A DNA stretch of 64,000 nucleotides from NCBI GenBank assembly GCA_918807975.1, contig OU964921.1:35056498-35120497 (forward strand). Direction: 5' to 3'. The position numbers were made by a program, and so were the translations under genes. Shown here piece after piece: positions 49,886 to 60,231 of the stretch. The notes below the pieces were generated by a model. It ran no database searches and was not told the DNA's origin. It saw only the letters and a program-made list of their open reading frames with translations. This stretch comes from Aplidium turbinatum (Eukaryota; Chordata; Ascidiacea; Aplousobranchia; Polyclinidae). Every line of letters begins with the position of its first letter. Position 1 is the first letter of the stretch.

Positions 49886-50815
49886 TCAAGCTTTAGTAGC
49901 AATAAGAACAACAAGAAGAATTGTAACAATTACAGACAAAATAAAAATAATCATCATTTTTTTATTCTTTTTTTGATAGCTTTCAGCCTTTTGCAATTGC
50001 TCCAAACCAGTTTCTGTTTTCACAACCGTCTGTTCAATGTTGTAGTCAATACGATCTAATATTGTTCCTTGTTCAACCACAATATGACTTAAATCTTTAA
50101 ATATTTCTGATAAATCAGTTATGCTTTGCACAACAGATCGGATTTCTTCTTCTCTTTGTTCGATATGTACAGCATTTTGATGAATAATGGCCACCTGGCT
50201 GTCAGAAAAGCCTTTTTCAAAATAATCATCAGGTATATCGTCTTCTTCAACCATTATAGCTGTGTTTGAGCTAAAATACTGATGAGAACGTTCCTCTCTT
50301 GCTTTCAGTTTTTTCAAGTATGTATTTTGTCTTTTACGAAAGTCAAGGGAATAGGTTTGCAAATTTGTGGCATAGGAAGAAACCACATTATTCAACATAA
50401 CCTTTTCTTGGCTGCTAGTTCTAGCAAAGTTTTTACTCAATACTTTAATATTATTGTGGCATTTATGAAACAATTGAGTGATTTCATGGGTGAAAATTTC
50501 AATCCCATGTTCTTCGTCAGCGGTGTCGTCAAGGGTGGGCCTTGTCAAATGCTTATCATGCATCAAAGCTAACTCTTCGATCTTTTCTTTGATTCTGGAA
50601 ATGTCATACTGAATATCTTGAGATATATGTGCCCACTCAGTTGATGCTGTTTTTTTAAATGAAACTTTTGTCTCCACTGCATGTCTGTTTCCAACCAATG
50701 CTATTGTATCATCTTCATCATATTCTTCACTATGATAACGTGAAAACACATTTTTGTTTTGTATTGCATTGTTTCGCATTAACATAAATGCATCAGTTAA
50801 CGATCTTACAGCCAT
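49886..50815 (-). CDS. STX16: STX16, syntaxin-16, intronless
   Basis: Qa-SNARE of the trans-Golgi network that takes endosome-derived vesicles, with VTI1A, STX6 and VAMP4, regulated by VPS45. The 309-residue frame is intact and collinear with human STX16: N-peptide (residues 1-17, LTDAFMLMRNNAIQNKN), Habc helices (about 60-190; IQYDISRIKEKIEELALMHD, HGIEIFTHEITQLFHKC), SNARE motif (about 215-277; ILDRIDYNIEQTVVKTETGL, with the zero-layer Q in NIEQT), basic QKKNKKM and a C-terminal membrane anchor (IFILSVIVTILLVVLIATKA). Vertebrate STX16 is split into several exons; here there is none within the coding region. There is no poly(A) tail at the 3' side and the frame is whole, so this is probably the working gene after intron loss, or an old retrocopy. 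Confidence 0.97.
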   Translation of the reverse strand: MAVRSLTDAFMLMRNNAIQNKNVFSRYHSEEYDEDDTIALVGNRHAVETKVSFKKTASTEWAHISQDIQYDISRIKEKIEELALMHDKHLTRPTLDDTADEEHGIEIFTHEITQLFHKCHNNIKVLSKNFARTSSQEKVMLNNVVSSYATNLQTYSLDFRKRQNTYLKKLKAREERSHQYFSSNTAIMVEEDDIPDDYFEKGFSDSQVAIIHQNAVHIEQREEEIRSVVQSITDLSEIFKDLSHIVVEQGTILDRIDYNIEQTVVKTETGLEQLQKAESYQKKNKKMMIIFILSVIVTILLVVLIATKA

Positions 50816-50838
50816 TTCAAAACTTCAATTAAATGTAT

Positions 50839-50873
50839 CTGAAGAGTAAACTCAAAAATTAAAAAAAAAAAAA
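50839..50873 (-). promoter_or_regulatory. Splice acceptor upstream of STX16 start codon
   Basis: On the minus strand a run of 16 T is followed by aatttttgagtttactcttc and an AG at 50839-50840, 23 nt before the ATG (50813-50815). It is a textbook pyrimidine tract plus acceptor, so the mRNA probably gains its 5' end by splicing, either from a 5' UTR exon or from a trans-spliced leader. Confidence 0.55.
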
Positions 50874-52361
50874 AACAATAACACTACGGTACCGTACCTT
50901 TACGAATTACTGTGAATTTTTTTTTTAAACCAATTAATCACAACTTACACATCACACACCCCAGAACCAAACCAATTTTGCTTAACCTTAACTGTTTCTT
51001 TGTTCATAGTCAAAAACTTTATCAACTAAGCTATCAAGCAGACTGATAGTCGCCACTAAAATAAGGCATCTCAACTTGAATTTAATCAGATTACTTTTTC
51101 TGTTTTTCTATAGTGTTGTGTTAACATATTTTTATTCACTTTAAGACAATTTTCTTAGCTTTTAATTAAATTGATGAATGAGCTGAAATAAATTTGAACA
51201 AGGTTTGCTGAAAAACATCAATATTCTTGAACTGTATTAAAAAGAGGTCCTACGAAACTTTGCACACCAACTCAAATGCACACCAACAGCTATCATATAA
51301 TATACCGGTAGGCGGTAGGTAGCCTATAGTAAAGTGTAGCCACTGCGCTTTAGCACATACCAACAGTTCCAAAGCTTACATAACAGTTAAAAATTTTGGT
51401 ATAAATATATTTATAAAATCTAAATCCATTAACTAATACCCTGGCTCTATCTGATCCTTCCTGATGAAGCTTGCAAACTTTTGTCAGCTTAGCCTATCAA
51501 TTTGTATCACATTTTACAGATTTTCGATAGCCTATTGTTAAACCATTAGGCCAGTGACTTAGTGAGTTGGTCGTTTTCATTTTCTAAGCTAAAATTAATG
51601 TTGAATTGACTTTAAATTTGCACCAGACAATATCGTAACTTTCAGTACATTTTAAAAATCTGGCAACTTCGATTTTAACCGAAGTAGAAAATGGCATAAC
51701 AATTACCAAATTGCTTCGCCAAGAGCAGGAGTCCCGTGGTCCAATTTCTCCAGACATTAGAGTTGCCATGTTCATGATTTGTTTCTCAGCAGTCGAGCGT
51801 ACCAGGAATTGACAGCGATAGACACGTGTTTCGGCCATGAGGTTGGGACAAGACGGACTATATAGTGCGTCTTGGGTTGGGATCATCAATATGACACCAC
51901 TAATTCATGCTACCTAGTGTGATGAAACTTTACTTTATTGAAAGCTTTAATTAACTTAGAAGTGAAGCATCTAAAAACACAAAGAGTTACTGAAAATGAG
52001 AATAGAATTGGGCATCTGACTGGGAACAAAGCACTTGTACATTGTACAACTGATCGGGTTTGTAACGAACTGATTAGTCAACGCACAAGGAACACAGGCA
52101 CAGTAGGCTACAGGGCGAGTGAAACAAACGTGTCAATCAACGAATACAAATGAACTTAGTTTACCTTTGTGTAAAATAAACAACTAATCTAACCAGAGTC
52201 ACTATATATGTATATATTGAATCTGATCTAACTGTCGCCAAGAATATTCAATTTATTTATTTTTTCTTTGTCAGAATGCAAAAGAAATGATATTGTGAAA
52301 AAGAAATACGGTAATAAAACCAACAAAAGGAATATACAATGAATATAAAAGGAATATACAG

Positions 52362-52550
52362 TGTTGAGAAGGAGCGATCTTCCTGGCGTCAGCACTACCT
52401 GACCAGTGACCACACGTTAGGTAAAGAAAAGTTAAGTAAATGAAAGGTCTTGATGGCTGGTGTGGAGACTACACCGGTATGGTTAGCGAAACATGATGCT
52501 CGCTGTTCTTTAGTGACTACTCACGCCAGGAAGATCGCTCCTTTTTAACA
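52362..52550. mobile_element. MITE with about 35-bp terminal inverted repeats
   Basis: Left end tgttgagaaggagcgatctt continues cctggcgtcag; right end, reversed, reads tgttaaaaaggagcgatctt then cctggcgtgag. About 189 bp with no coding capacity. Flanking duplication not evident. It begins TG and ends CA. Confidence 0.6.
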
Positions 52551-52904
52551 TGTTCAATGTTCATGGTTTGTTAATGAAAATTCAAATGTTTTATACAGAC
52601 TACCAAATGAGTATTAATATTACCATCAAAGCATATTAATATTCATTTCCAACTCCTGTCATGAAAGGCAAGAAAAGAACTGCTCAGAAGAAAAACCCAT
52701 TAGACCTTTCCCGCAGCCAACCAATGAAGCGTGACGTTAAAAACAAACCAGTTCAAGAACTGAAATCGTAGTAGTGAAGCACAGTTTTTGAACGTTTTGA
52801 TCGAACAATCGCGCATTTTAGTCGTATATTTTGTACTAAAATTACTTTTTTGACTGAGTATTACAATTAAGTTATTTATTTTTAGAAAAAATTTGAATTT
52901 ACTG

Positions 52905-53230
52905 CAGGGCCTTAGCCCATAGGCCTAACTACCGCCGGCAAAGCGCTATAGCCTACTGCACGGGACCACTGAACAAGGACCTCGCATTGATAAATTTTAT
53001 TTCAAAAATATTTGAGTTAACAACTAAAGTAGGTACGGTAGCCTAAACGTGTTATCATTTCATTTAGAATCTACACTTATATTTTTTTCGTGCAGCTTTT
53101 CTGTTTATTACTTGATGTTTTTGTCCTAGCTTACCCTATGCTTTTGGTCACTCCAGGTTTCTAGCCACTTAATGTTTGTGTTTGGTTCGGCTTCTTTTAT
53201 TTTTATGAAATTAATATATTGACACAAAGT
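52905..53230. repeat. Second copy of the block at 20110-20400
   Basis: Shared phrases include gagttaacaactaaagtagg, acttgatgtttttg and taatgtttgtgtttggttcg, with scattered changes. It starts near cagggccttagccc. Probably part of a non-autonomous DNA transposon; no coding sequence. Confidence 0.45.
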
Positions 53231-53589
53231 GAGACAGCATAGGCCTATGTATTTTTGGCAATTATTACTTTCTGTCGAAATAGGAATAATCACATCACAA
53301 GTTTGCAACACACACGCATTAATTTTAAATTGGACTACAGCGCAAGTGGAATCCCCAATACCATACTTTTTGGTTAGGGAAATAAAACATAGTAACTTTA
53401 GCGGGTTTAGCATACTTTATTTCACACAAAATATAACATAATTAAATTTTTATATTTTGTGAATAAAATTTTTGGTTAGGCTAGTACAATTTTATTAAAT
53501 TATTAGCCAACTAACTGTTGTCTAAAATTTTAATAAACTTTTTAACATTATAAAACTCTAATTAAGTACAAACAATTTATAGTAATGTA

Positions 53590-53835
53590 GCAACTGCATG
53601 ATTGAGTACCGTAGTGAAAACGTTTGCGCGACGTTCGCAATGGACTTCGGTTCGACACCGCTCCAGAGTTTGTGGCTGTGTCACGGCAAAGACACTTTAA
53701 TGTCATGCTAAAATAGGGATAGCAGCCGACTCGACAACTGTCTCTTCCTTGCTTCTTATTGTGTTGCATTTGTGATCGCAGTGAAGGCTACTTACGGTAC
53801 GCTATATGTTGTTGCAATGGAAGCAAAAAAACGTG
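53590..53835 (+). mobile_element. tRNA-derived SINE, family A, copy 2
   Basis: B box ggttcgacacc (53649-53659) with a worn A box. The body matches copy 1: cgtttgcgcgacgttc, caccgctccag, gcaaagacactttaatg, atagcagccgactcg, gttgttgcaatgg. About 245 bp. Confidence 0.75.
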
Positions 53836-54892
53836 ATTAGGCTAGCCTATTACTAGACAACCGTGTCAGCTGTACTGGGTGGCTTATATGAAACTGGGTA
53901 GGCTAAACAAACAAATAATTGAAATCATTCTGTGGTCGGACAAAAAGAATAAAACGTAGCTTCGATTTCATATTTAAAGTAATCACCAAACTTCTGCGGA
54001 AATCCAGTTTTTATTGGATGAGTTTGGGCAAATGCGAAGTGTGTGCCCTTGCGTCTTCATCAATACGTTGACCCGTTGGGCAATTGAGCCAAAGAGCGGC
54101 CAAAACAAGATATAAGCTTATAGTAACAATAAATATTTGTCAGCAGCTGATTGTAGCAAGCATTGAGAGCAATAGACACAGGTGTTTCGTGGTCTGTAGC
54201 CAATCTCCTGTGAGTTTCACAATGTCATTTCTACATTCTATAGGTTAGTATGCCCAGAAACAAACGGAAGCCCCATAATTGTATCGGAGCCTCAATTGAC
54301 GAAGTTAGACTGCGGCCCTGGTTGAATGGCAGTCTAGCTTATTAGCCTACTTCAGTTGGTTCATATTCAGTGCAAGTAGGCCATAAGTGATGGGCTGGAT
54401 TGCTGTCACAAGTAAAGAAGCAAAGAAAGGCTACAAACTGAAACCCACTTAGCTTACTTATTGTAGCAAATAAGACAGTAATTCTCACTTATTATTATAA
54501 GACATAGTAGCTAAAGCAGAAAGAAATTTCAAGTCAAGCAGAATTGCAGACCAACAGCGTTTTGCTTAGACATTAACACACTAACCAGCAGTTCTTTCAA
54601 GCGCCATAGCTTATGCGCAGTTACTAGAGCCCGTTAATAAGTGGCTTATCATTGTATCACTTGGCTTGTTTTTCATATAAAAGTAATTTGAATAAAATTT
54701 AACAGTTAGATCCTTGTTTTTTAACGTTGGTTCCATGTTTTTATGAAGATTCTATTAACTATTCAACAAGTTATCAAGCATTCACAAACAATTTGGTGCT
54801 TGCAGATGAAGCAGCCAGCGTGATTGTTTTCAGCGTCACGCTTCATTGCACAGAGCTGCGGGAAAGGTCTACATACCAAAAGTATCAACTGC

Positions 54893-54985
54893 CAAAAAGT
54901 CGGACTCCTGCTCCTGTTATTTCCACGAATTTCAGTCCGACTCCCGCCAGAACTGATGCCTTCGGCTCCCAAATAGCCAATTCCA
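54893..54985. repeat. Partial copy of GACTCC-type repeat
   Basis: Contains agtcggactcctgctcctg, tcagtccgactcccgcc and cttcggctccc. Same style as 10392-10490 and 20670-21035. Limits approximate. Confidence 0.4.
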
Positions 54986-55439
54986 AAATTCCGATGCTTG
55001 TAGGCTACCGTAGCCTACACCTCTGGTGAACGAGCTATCTCAAACAACTGAGAAATTCAAATCTTTACCTTCAGACTGATAAAGCCTTGATAGGTTATTC
55101 CTGGTAGTTTTCGCATACCGGTAGGCCTACTAAAATTTGGCTAGTCATTAGCAAAACACCGACAGGTTATTTTTGATTTACAAAAACTTTGATCCACAGC
55201 ATTCCAAATTTTGCTTTATCAAGCACTAATGAGCTTACAAACAACAAAAGCATAGCCTACGGGTGGCCTACCTCAAACCAAGTGAAAAATCTCTAGGCTA
55301 TATAGGCTACTTGCTAAGCTACTCAATTTTTTTTTTCTTGTTTGTTCCGTCGAAGATAATTGGTTTGGTTTTGAATCTTTATCCTCAGACTGACAAACCC
55401 ATACGTTATACCTGGAGGTTTTGCATAGCCTAGGCCTAG

Positions 55440-55680
55440 CCTACTTGTAGAGGCTTTAGACGCAGGGCCGGTTACCAACATTGACAGAGTGAAGTTTCCG
55501 ATTGCTGAAGTCTTGTTGCCGAGGGAATTATTCCGTCTATTCGGAGAGCAGTCCTTAGAATAGCCTATGTTGCCCAAGCGCATACCCCGAAAGTCGAACC
55601 AGTGCCGCTTGATCATGAAGCTTCTTTGTTCAAGAATTCACGCGCTACCCAGCAACTGAGATATCGGGGCGGACAATTTC
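55440..55680 (-). mobile_element. tRNA-derived SINE, family C, best copy
   Basis: Minus strand begins cccgatatctcagttgctgg (tRNA-like head, 55650-55670) and has a B-box-like ggttcgacttt (55595-55605) followed by cgggg, which pairs with the leading ccccg as an acceptor stem would. The body ends in the family core, plus-strand ggccggttaccaacattgac then agagtgaagtttccg. Other copies at 13252 and 61862. Confidence 0.6.
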
Positions 55681-56047
55681 TTGGCTATAGCCTAACCCAG
55701 GGGTGTGCAACCTTTATTCCAGGAAGGCCAGATATAAATAACTGGGTGAAACCGCGGGCCGCACATTTATTTAACATATGATTTCTAGTAGATGCAGGTG
55801 CGAAAAAGTGTTTTTTTGTTATTCATGTTATTCTTATGGCATTATTAGGGGTTATATCCTTGCAGAAATAATAAGTAAGACGCATAAATTTCTGAAAAAA
55901 ACTGCTATTCAAATTTATTGTCACACTATCTTTAAACGAGTTCAGTGAGAAGTTTGCAGCTGGCTTCTTTTCCCGACGGCTTTTTCCAAATTTACTTTAA
56001 TGGAAATGCTCGCAATTCGAAGTCCATTTTCAAGTGTTCGTCTATCA

Positions 56048-57733
56048 CAATGGTTCCCAACCTGGGGTTCGTGGACCCCTTGGGGGTCCATGAGAAAGCA
56101 TTTGGGGGTCCGTGATTACTTTGATGAATTTTGTTCTATATGCAGTGCACGGATGGAGCACCAGCTATGCTCGGGAACAAATCCGGATTTGCTGCTTTAG
56201 TAAAAAACGAAGCTCCTCGCCTGGTTTTTACCCATTGCTTTTTGCACAGGTAGGCTACGCCTTAGCAGCAAAAACTTTACCAGCAAGTCTCAAAGAAATT
56301 CTGACGAATTGCGTGAAAGTCGTTAATTTCATCAAAAGCAGAGCTGTAAACCACCGTACTTTTAAAGCGCTCTGTGAAAAAGTAGGGTCAGAATACGAAG
56401 TAAAGTAGAATTCGGTTAATCCGGATTTGGTTAATCCGGATCTTTGCCTAATCCGGATGAAACTGGAAGTACAAATGAGTCAGGTTTGATAGAACCGTGA
56501 TCGGTTAATCCGGATCTTCGCCTAATCCGGATGGAATCGCCGGTCAAATCGAATCCGGATTAACCGAGTTCTACTTTTACTTTTGTATCATTCTGAGGTA
56601 CGTTGGTGATCTAGACTCTGGAGAAGTTTTAAAACGACTGCAGCAGCTAAAAAATGAAGTATAAGTCAACTCTTTGAAAGCAAAAGGAAGGCCTCTCTCA
56701 AAATTGTTTGAGAATAAAAGTTTTCTATACGGCATGCTGGCCTACTTAGCCGATATTTTCGGTCATATTAACAATGTTAATCGTGGAATTCAAGCAAGGA
56801 CCAGGTGTGACAATAATTGATGCAGCTGAAAAACTGAAAGCGTTTTTAGCCAAGTTGCCGGTTTGGAAACGCAGATTGGAAGCAGGTAATTACGCTAACT
56901 TTCCAATGTTAGAAGATCTTATCTTGATGGATGAAACTCAAAGAGAATGTACTCTTTTGATCTCCATGAGAGAAAAATTTTGCGCACACTTGGAAACTCT
57001 GCAAATCTTATTTCAACGTTACATAAATTTAGATATTAGAACGCCTGCCGAACGAAATTGAAACATGGATTCGAAATCCTTTTCTTTTTGACTTGAACAA
57101 CATTAGCGATGACGATCTCAGTGAAGATGACCTAATTGATTTGAGATAAAAAGAGTTATTAGCCTACGCATTGAATTTCATTCAAAAACTGTGGAAGAAT
57201 TTTGGTGCTCACAACTGCAAACCTACCCATTTTTTGGCAAAGAAGCGATTATTGTTTTGTTACCATTCAGAACCACTTAGCCTACCTTTGCGAGGCAGGA
57301 TTCTCAGCTCTTGTTACGATAAAAACTAAACATCAAAATCGCCTGGACGTTGATGACATGCGTGTTGCATTGTCAAAAACTCAAGCACAGTTCAGTCGTT
57401 TAGTTCAGGAAAGGAAACAACAGCCTTCTCATTAAATTTGCTTACGTTGAAAAAGTTTCGGCATGGCACTTTGGGTCACCTTAATATTCAAATACTGCTG
57501 ACATTTCTTGAACAATTCATTCATTTTCTTATTTGAGCAACTGTTTAACCTGATATTTGCCGCAGGAGTCATAGCGGCAATGCAATATGACACAGTACAG
57601 TAGTTGAGTAGCATAATTATTACAATAGTCAATAGTATGTTAATTGAGTTTCAGGCAAAATTTAGCTAGGGGTCTGCAGAATTAATAATTTGTTTAAAGG
57701 GGTCCGTGACAACAAAAAGGTTGGGAACCACCG
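56048..57733 (+). mobile_element. Inner hAT element with decayed ZBED5/FAM200-like transposase
   Basis: Ends caatggttcccaacct and aggttgggaaccaccg are inverted repeats. Flanked by a perfect 8-bp duplication gtctatca (56040-56047 and 57734-57741). Plus-strand fragments match the ZBED5/FAM200/SCAND3-type hAT transposase: KEILTNCVKVVNFIKSRAVN, FKALCEKVGSEY, LYHSEVRW (56585-56611), AAEKLKAFLAKLPVWKRRLE, RYINLDIRTPAERN, LCEAGFSALVTIKTKHQNRL and the last helix ending ALSKTQAQFSRLVQ (hAT dimerisation region). The N-terminal BED finger and much of the catalytic core are missing, frames shift, and a pogo-like MITE splits the gene at 56403. Confidence 0.9.
56403..56577. mobile_element. pogo/Tigger-like MITE inside the inner hAT
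   Basis: Ends aagtagaattcggttaatcc and ggattaaccgagttctactt are inverted, with TA on both sides (56401-56402 and 56578-56579). ATCCGGAT-type motifs repeat inside. The hAT frame runs into it after GSEYEV and resumes after it at LYHSEVRW, so it inserted into an existing transposase gene. Confidence 0.8.
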
Positions 57734-59142
57734 GTCTATCAGAACCGATTGATAGGGAGATTTCATGACGCCCATTTTAGAAAAAAATTGTTTGCACAAG
57801 TACGTTGAGCCAAAAAGTGCCATTTTTGAAGCCATAAATTTTTTCAAATGTGGAAATTCATCTTGGTTGAGATGTTTTCGGTAAAAAATCCTGAAGATTC
57901 ATTTCTAAATGCTTTACTCTCAAATCCGCTTTTTCTTGAAGATCAATCAGTTCAAGTTATATCTGTTGGTGCTTTGTCAATGTTTGTGTTGAATGGCAAA
58001 GCAAATATACCAAACAAATGTTCATGAGATTTGAAGTCCTTGAAACGAACCAAAAATTCATACAACAATTTTTCAAGCTGGTCTGCAAATTCACTTTTCT
58101 TCTCAGGATGCATTCCTTACTCTCTTAAAGTTAGAAAGTGGAAAAGATTTCCTATCTGTACGTGAGCTTTCCAAAGTCGTAATTTTGTTCATAATGCCTT
58201 TTATGTGACCATACATTTTTACGTTCCAAATAATTAAATACAATTGATTAGCGGTAGCCGGTGGGAGGTTTCTAAAATGGTTAACAAAGGTGCGAAATCT
58301 ACAATAATCCACTCCACAATGAATTGTTCACCAGACTAAACTAAAGTATAAACACGTTTAGCGGGCCGCACATAATGCGAAATTGGCACATCTTCGCGGC
58401 CGCATTTGGCCTGCGGGCCGCACGTTGCATACCCCTGGCCTAACCGATAAGTACAACAAAAATACGTGTTCAGTGAACTCCTCGAAACTACTGGGCTAAT
58501 AAGTCGGGTTAGTAAACAAAAATAGAGGATAAAGCAATGATTAGCAAAAACTTCAGGTATTAAGCTCAAGGGGGGTTGATCTCCAAACCCTCCCCTTGCG
58601 TACGTCACCAGCCTACCCAAAAGAAATTGATACTTTGTGGCGCCAATTCAACATGAAAATAAAAATAAGTTGTAGCCTATGCTTTTTGTCAAGTTTGTTG
58701 CTACACAAAACAGCTAGCACATCAAAATAAATGTTTTTAATAACTTAAAGCTGGCATAGCTTACATATTTTGTGCAGCTTGTAATTTTATGAACTGATAT
58801 AAATTTACCATTTGTTTGGCTACTTTTGCCGCTTAGTGCAGTCGTGGGAACGTAAAAAGTGGTGTTTGTGGGAAATTTTTTTTATCAAGCTGATACGTTG
58901 TTCAGACCTTCCCCACATTATGCAGATGGTTCAGAAAAAATCCCCATCAATCGGATGATGGAAAACCCCCTTTTGGACCCTTTTTTCAAATGACGTCACA
59001 ATTCCTTTGAGTCCAACATATAAAAATTTCAAGATTTCAAAATAGGACATAACTTATTATACATAATTTTTTAGCTTTTTTCAAGGGAAACAACTTTTTC
59101 TATTAATCAGAACCCTGAAAGTGTACAGAAAAAGAGTAATTA

Positions 59143-59678
59143 GGCCTACTAGGGCAAGTTTTTGCAACTTTTTTTTACAGCTTCCTAAATACTCAGAATT
59201 TATGTAGTATGATGTTTTAAGCTGTTTGTAGGAATTTTATATTGCAACTTTTTTCTATTTTTCATGCAACTTTTTACTGCAACTTTTATCAAGTATTGAG
59301 CAAAATGTAAAGGAGTGATTTAAAAAACATGCTATAAAACTGTTTCTAGTACAGTATGGTTCTATTCTCTTTGATTTGCACAACAAAAACTATGTGATGG
59401 ATTAGCTGCATCTCAATGTTATCTATGACGCAACAGTTTGCTTGCAAGCTAGAAGTTCAACAACCTCAGCCAAGCACGACAGCGCCCGAACTAAATTAGA
59501 AGTGGAAGTATGACTTGGCTTTTGGCCAAGCCCGCATAAACGGAAACAGGTTGTGTCTAGTCTTTCGAAGTAAATAAATGGTAAAAAGGTAAATAAATAA
59601 ATGCAACTTTTTACTGCAACTTTTGTTAAAATTAAGTGCAACTTTCTCATGTTTTTAGTGCAACAAAAACTTGCCCTA
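59143..59678. mobile_element. Insertion in left arm of the inverted duplication
   Basis: Absent from the right arm. Ends tagggcaagtttttgcaac and gcaacaaaaacttgcccta are inverted. The 7-mer gtaatta stands on both sides (59136-59142 and 59679-59685), and the right arm keeps the unfilled site as gagttattaccgattaag (reversed). About 536 bp with repeated gcaactttttactgcaactt units and no coding capacity. Confidence 0.7.
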
Positions 59679-60231
59679 GTAATTACCGATTAAGCAAAAT
59701 GATAAATCTATCAATTTCAGGCAAATTTGAAATTATGTGTCCCTGTTGGACAAAAATTAAACAAAGTAAGCGAACTATAAATTGAAGCTATCATCAAAAA
59801 CGTCAAAGATGTTGCTTTCCTCCTCGTCTTGTCCCGTTTCATCTTCCTTGTACGAGCATTCCTCTTCTTCGGTACCAACATCGACGTTCTGCAGAAGTGA
59901 AAAAAAATCTTCATTCTTAAGTTTTTCGTCGTCTCTGGAGGATGTCGTTTTTACTAATTATTACTTAGATACGAAAAAGATGTGAAACTATCTTTGTATT
60001 TCAAGCATACTTACTATTACATTCACACCATGACATTCACCACACGAAGAAACACATGCCATTCCATACTTGCGACAGGTGCAATGTTTTCAACGTTGAA
60101 GATTCAACGCTTACTACACTCAGGCATGTATTTTTACATAGGCTAGGGATTATATAATAATGTTTACACTTTTGAGATATTATTCAATTCAAGATACCCT
60201 GTATGTAATATTTATCTTTGTTTATTTTTAG

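Larger units (their letters stand above)
50874..55439. other. Flank upstream of STX16, no gene recognised
   Basis: Contains a MITE at 52362-52550, a repeat block at 52905-53230, a SINE at 53590-53835 and a GACTCC-type repeat at 54893-54985. The rest is AT-rich sequence with scattered taggcctac and gcctacc phrases in which I see no exon, RNA gene or further repeat. Confidence 0.55.
55698..58437. mobile_element. Outer hAT element, interrupted by a second hAT
   Basis: Ends are caggggtgtgcaacc at 55698 and gttgcatacccctg at 58424-58437, an inverted pair with one mismatch in the outer 13. The 8-mer gcctaacc flanks it perfectly (55690-55697 and 58438-58445), as hAT insertion leaves. Both subterminal regions have gcgggccgcac motifs. 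Without the inner insertion it is about 1.05 kb and I recognise no transposase, so it was probably non-autonomous. Confidence 0.85.

Noticed and set aside
50856-50873. Poly(A) run near STX16 as evidence of a retrocopy
   Set aside because: It lies on the 5' side of the gene; a retrocopy tail would be on the 3' side. It reads better as the pyrimidine tract of an acceptor.
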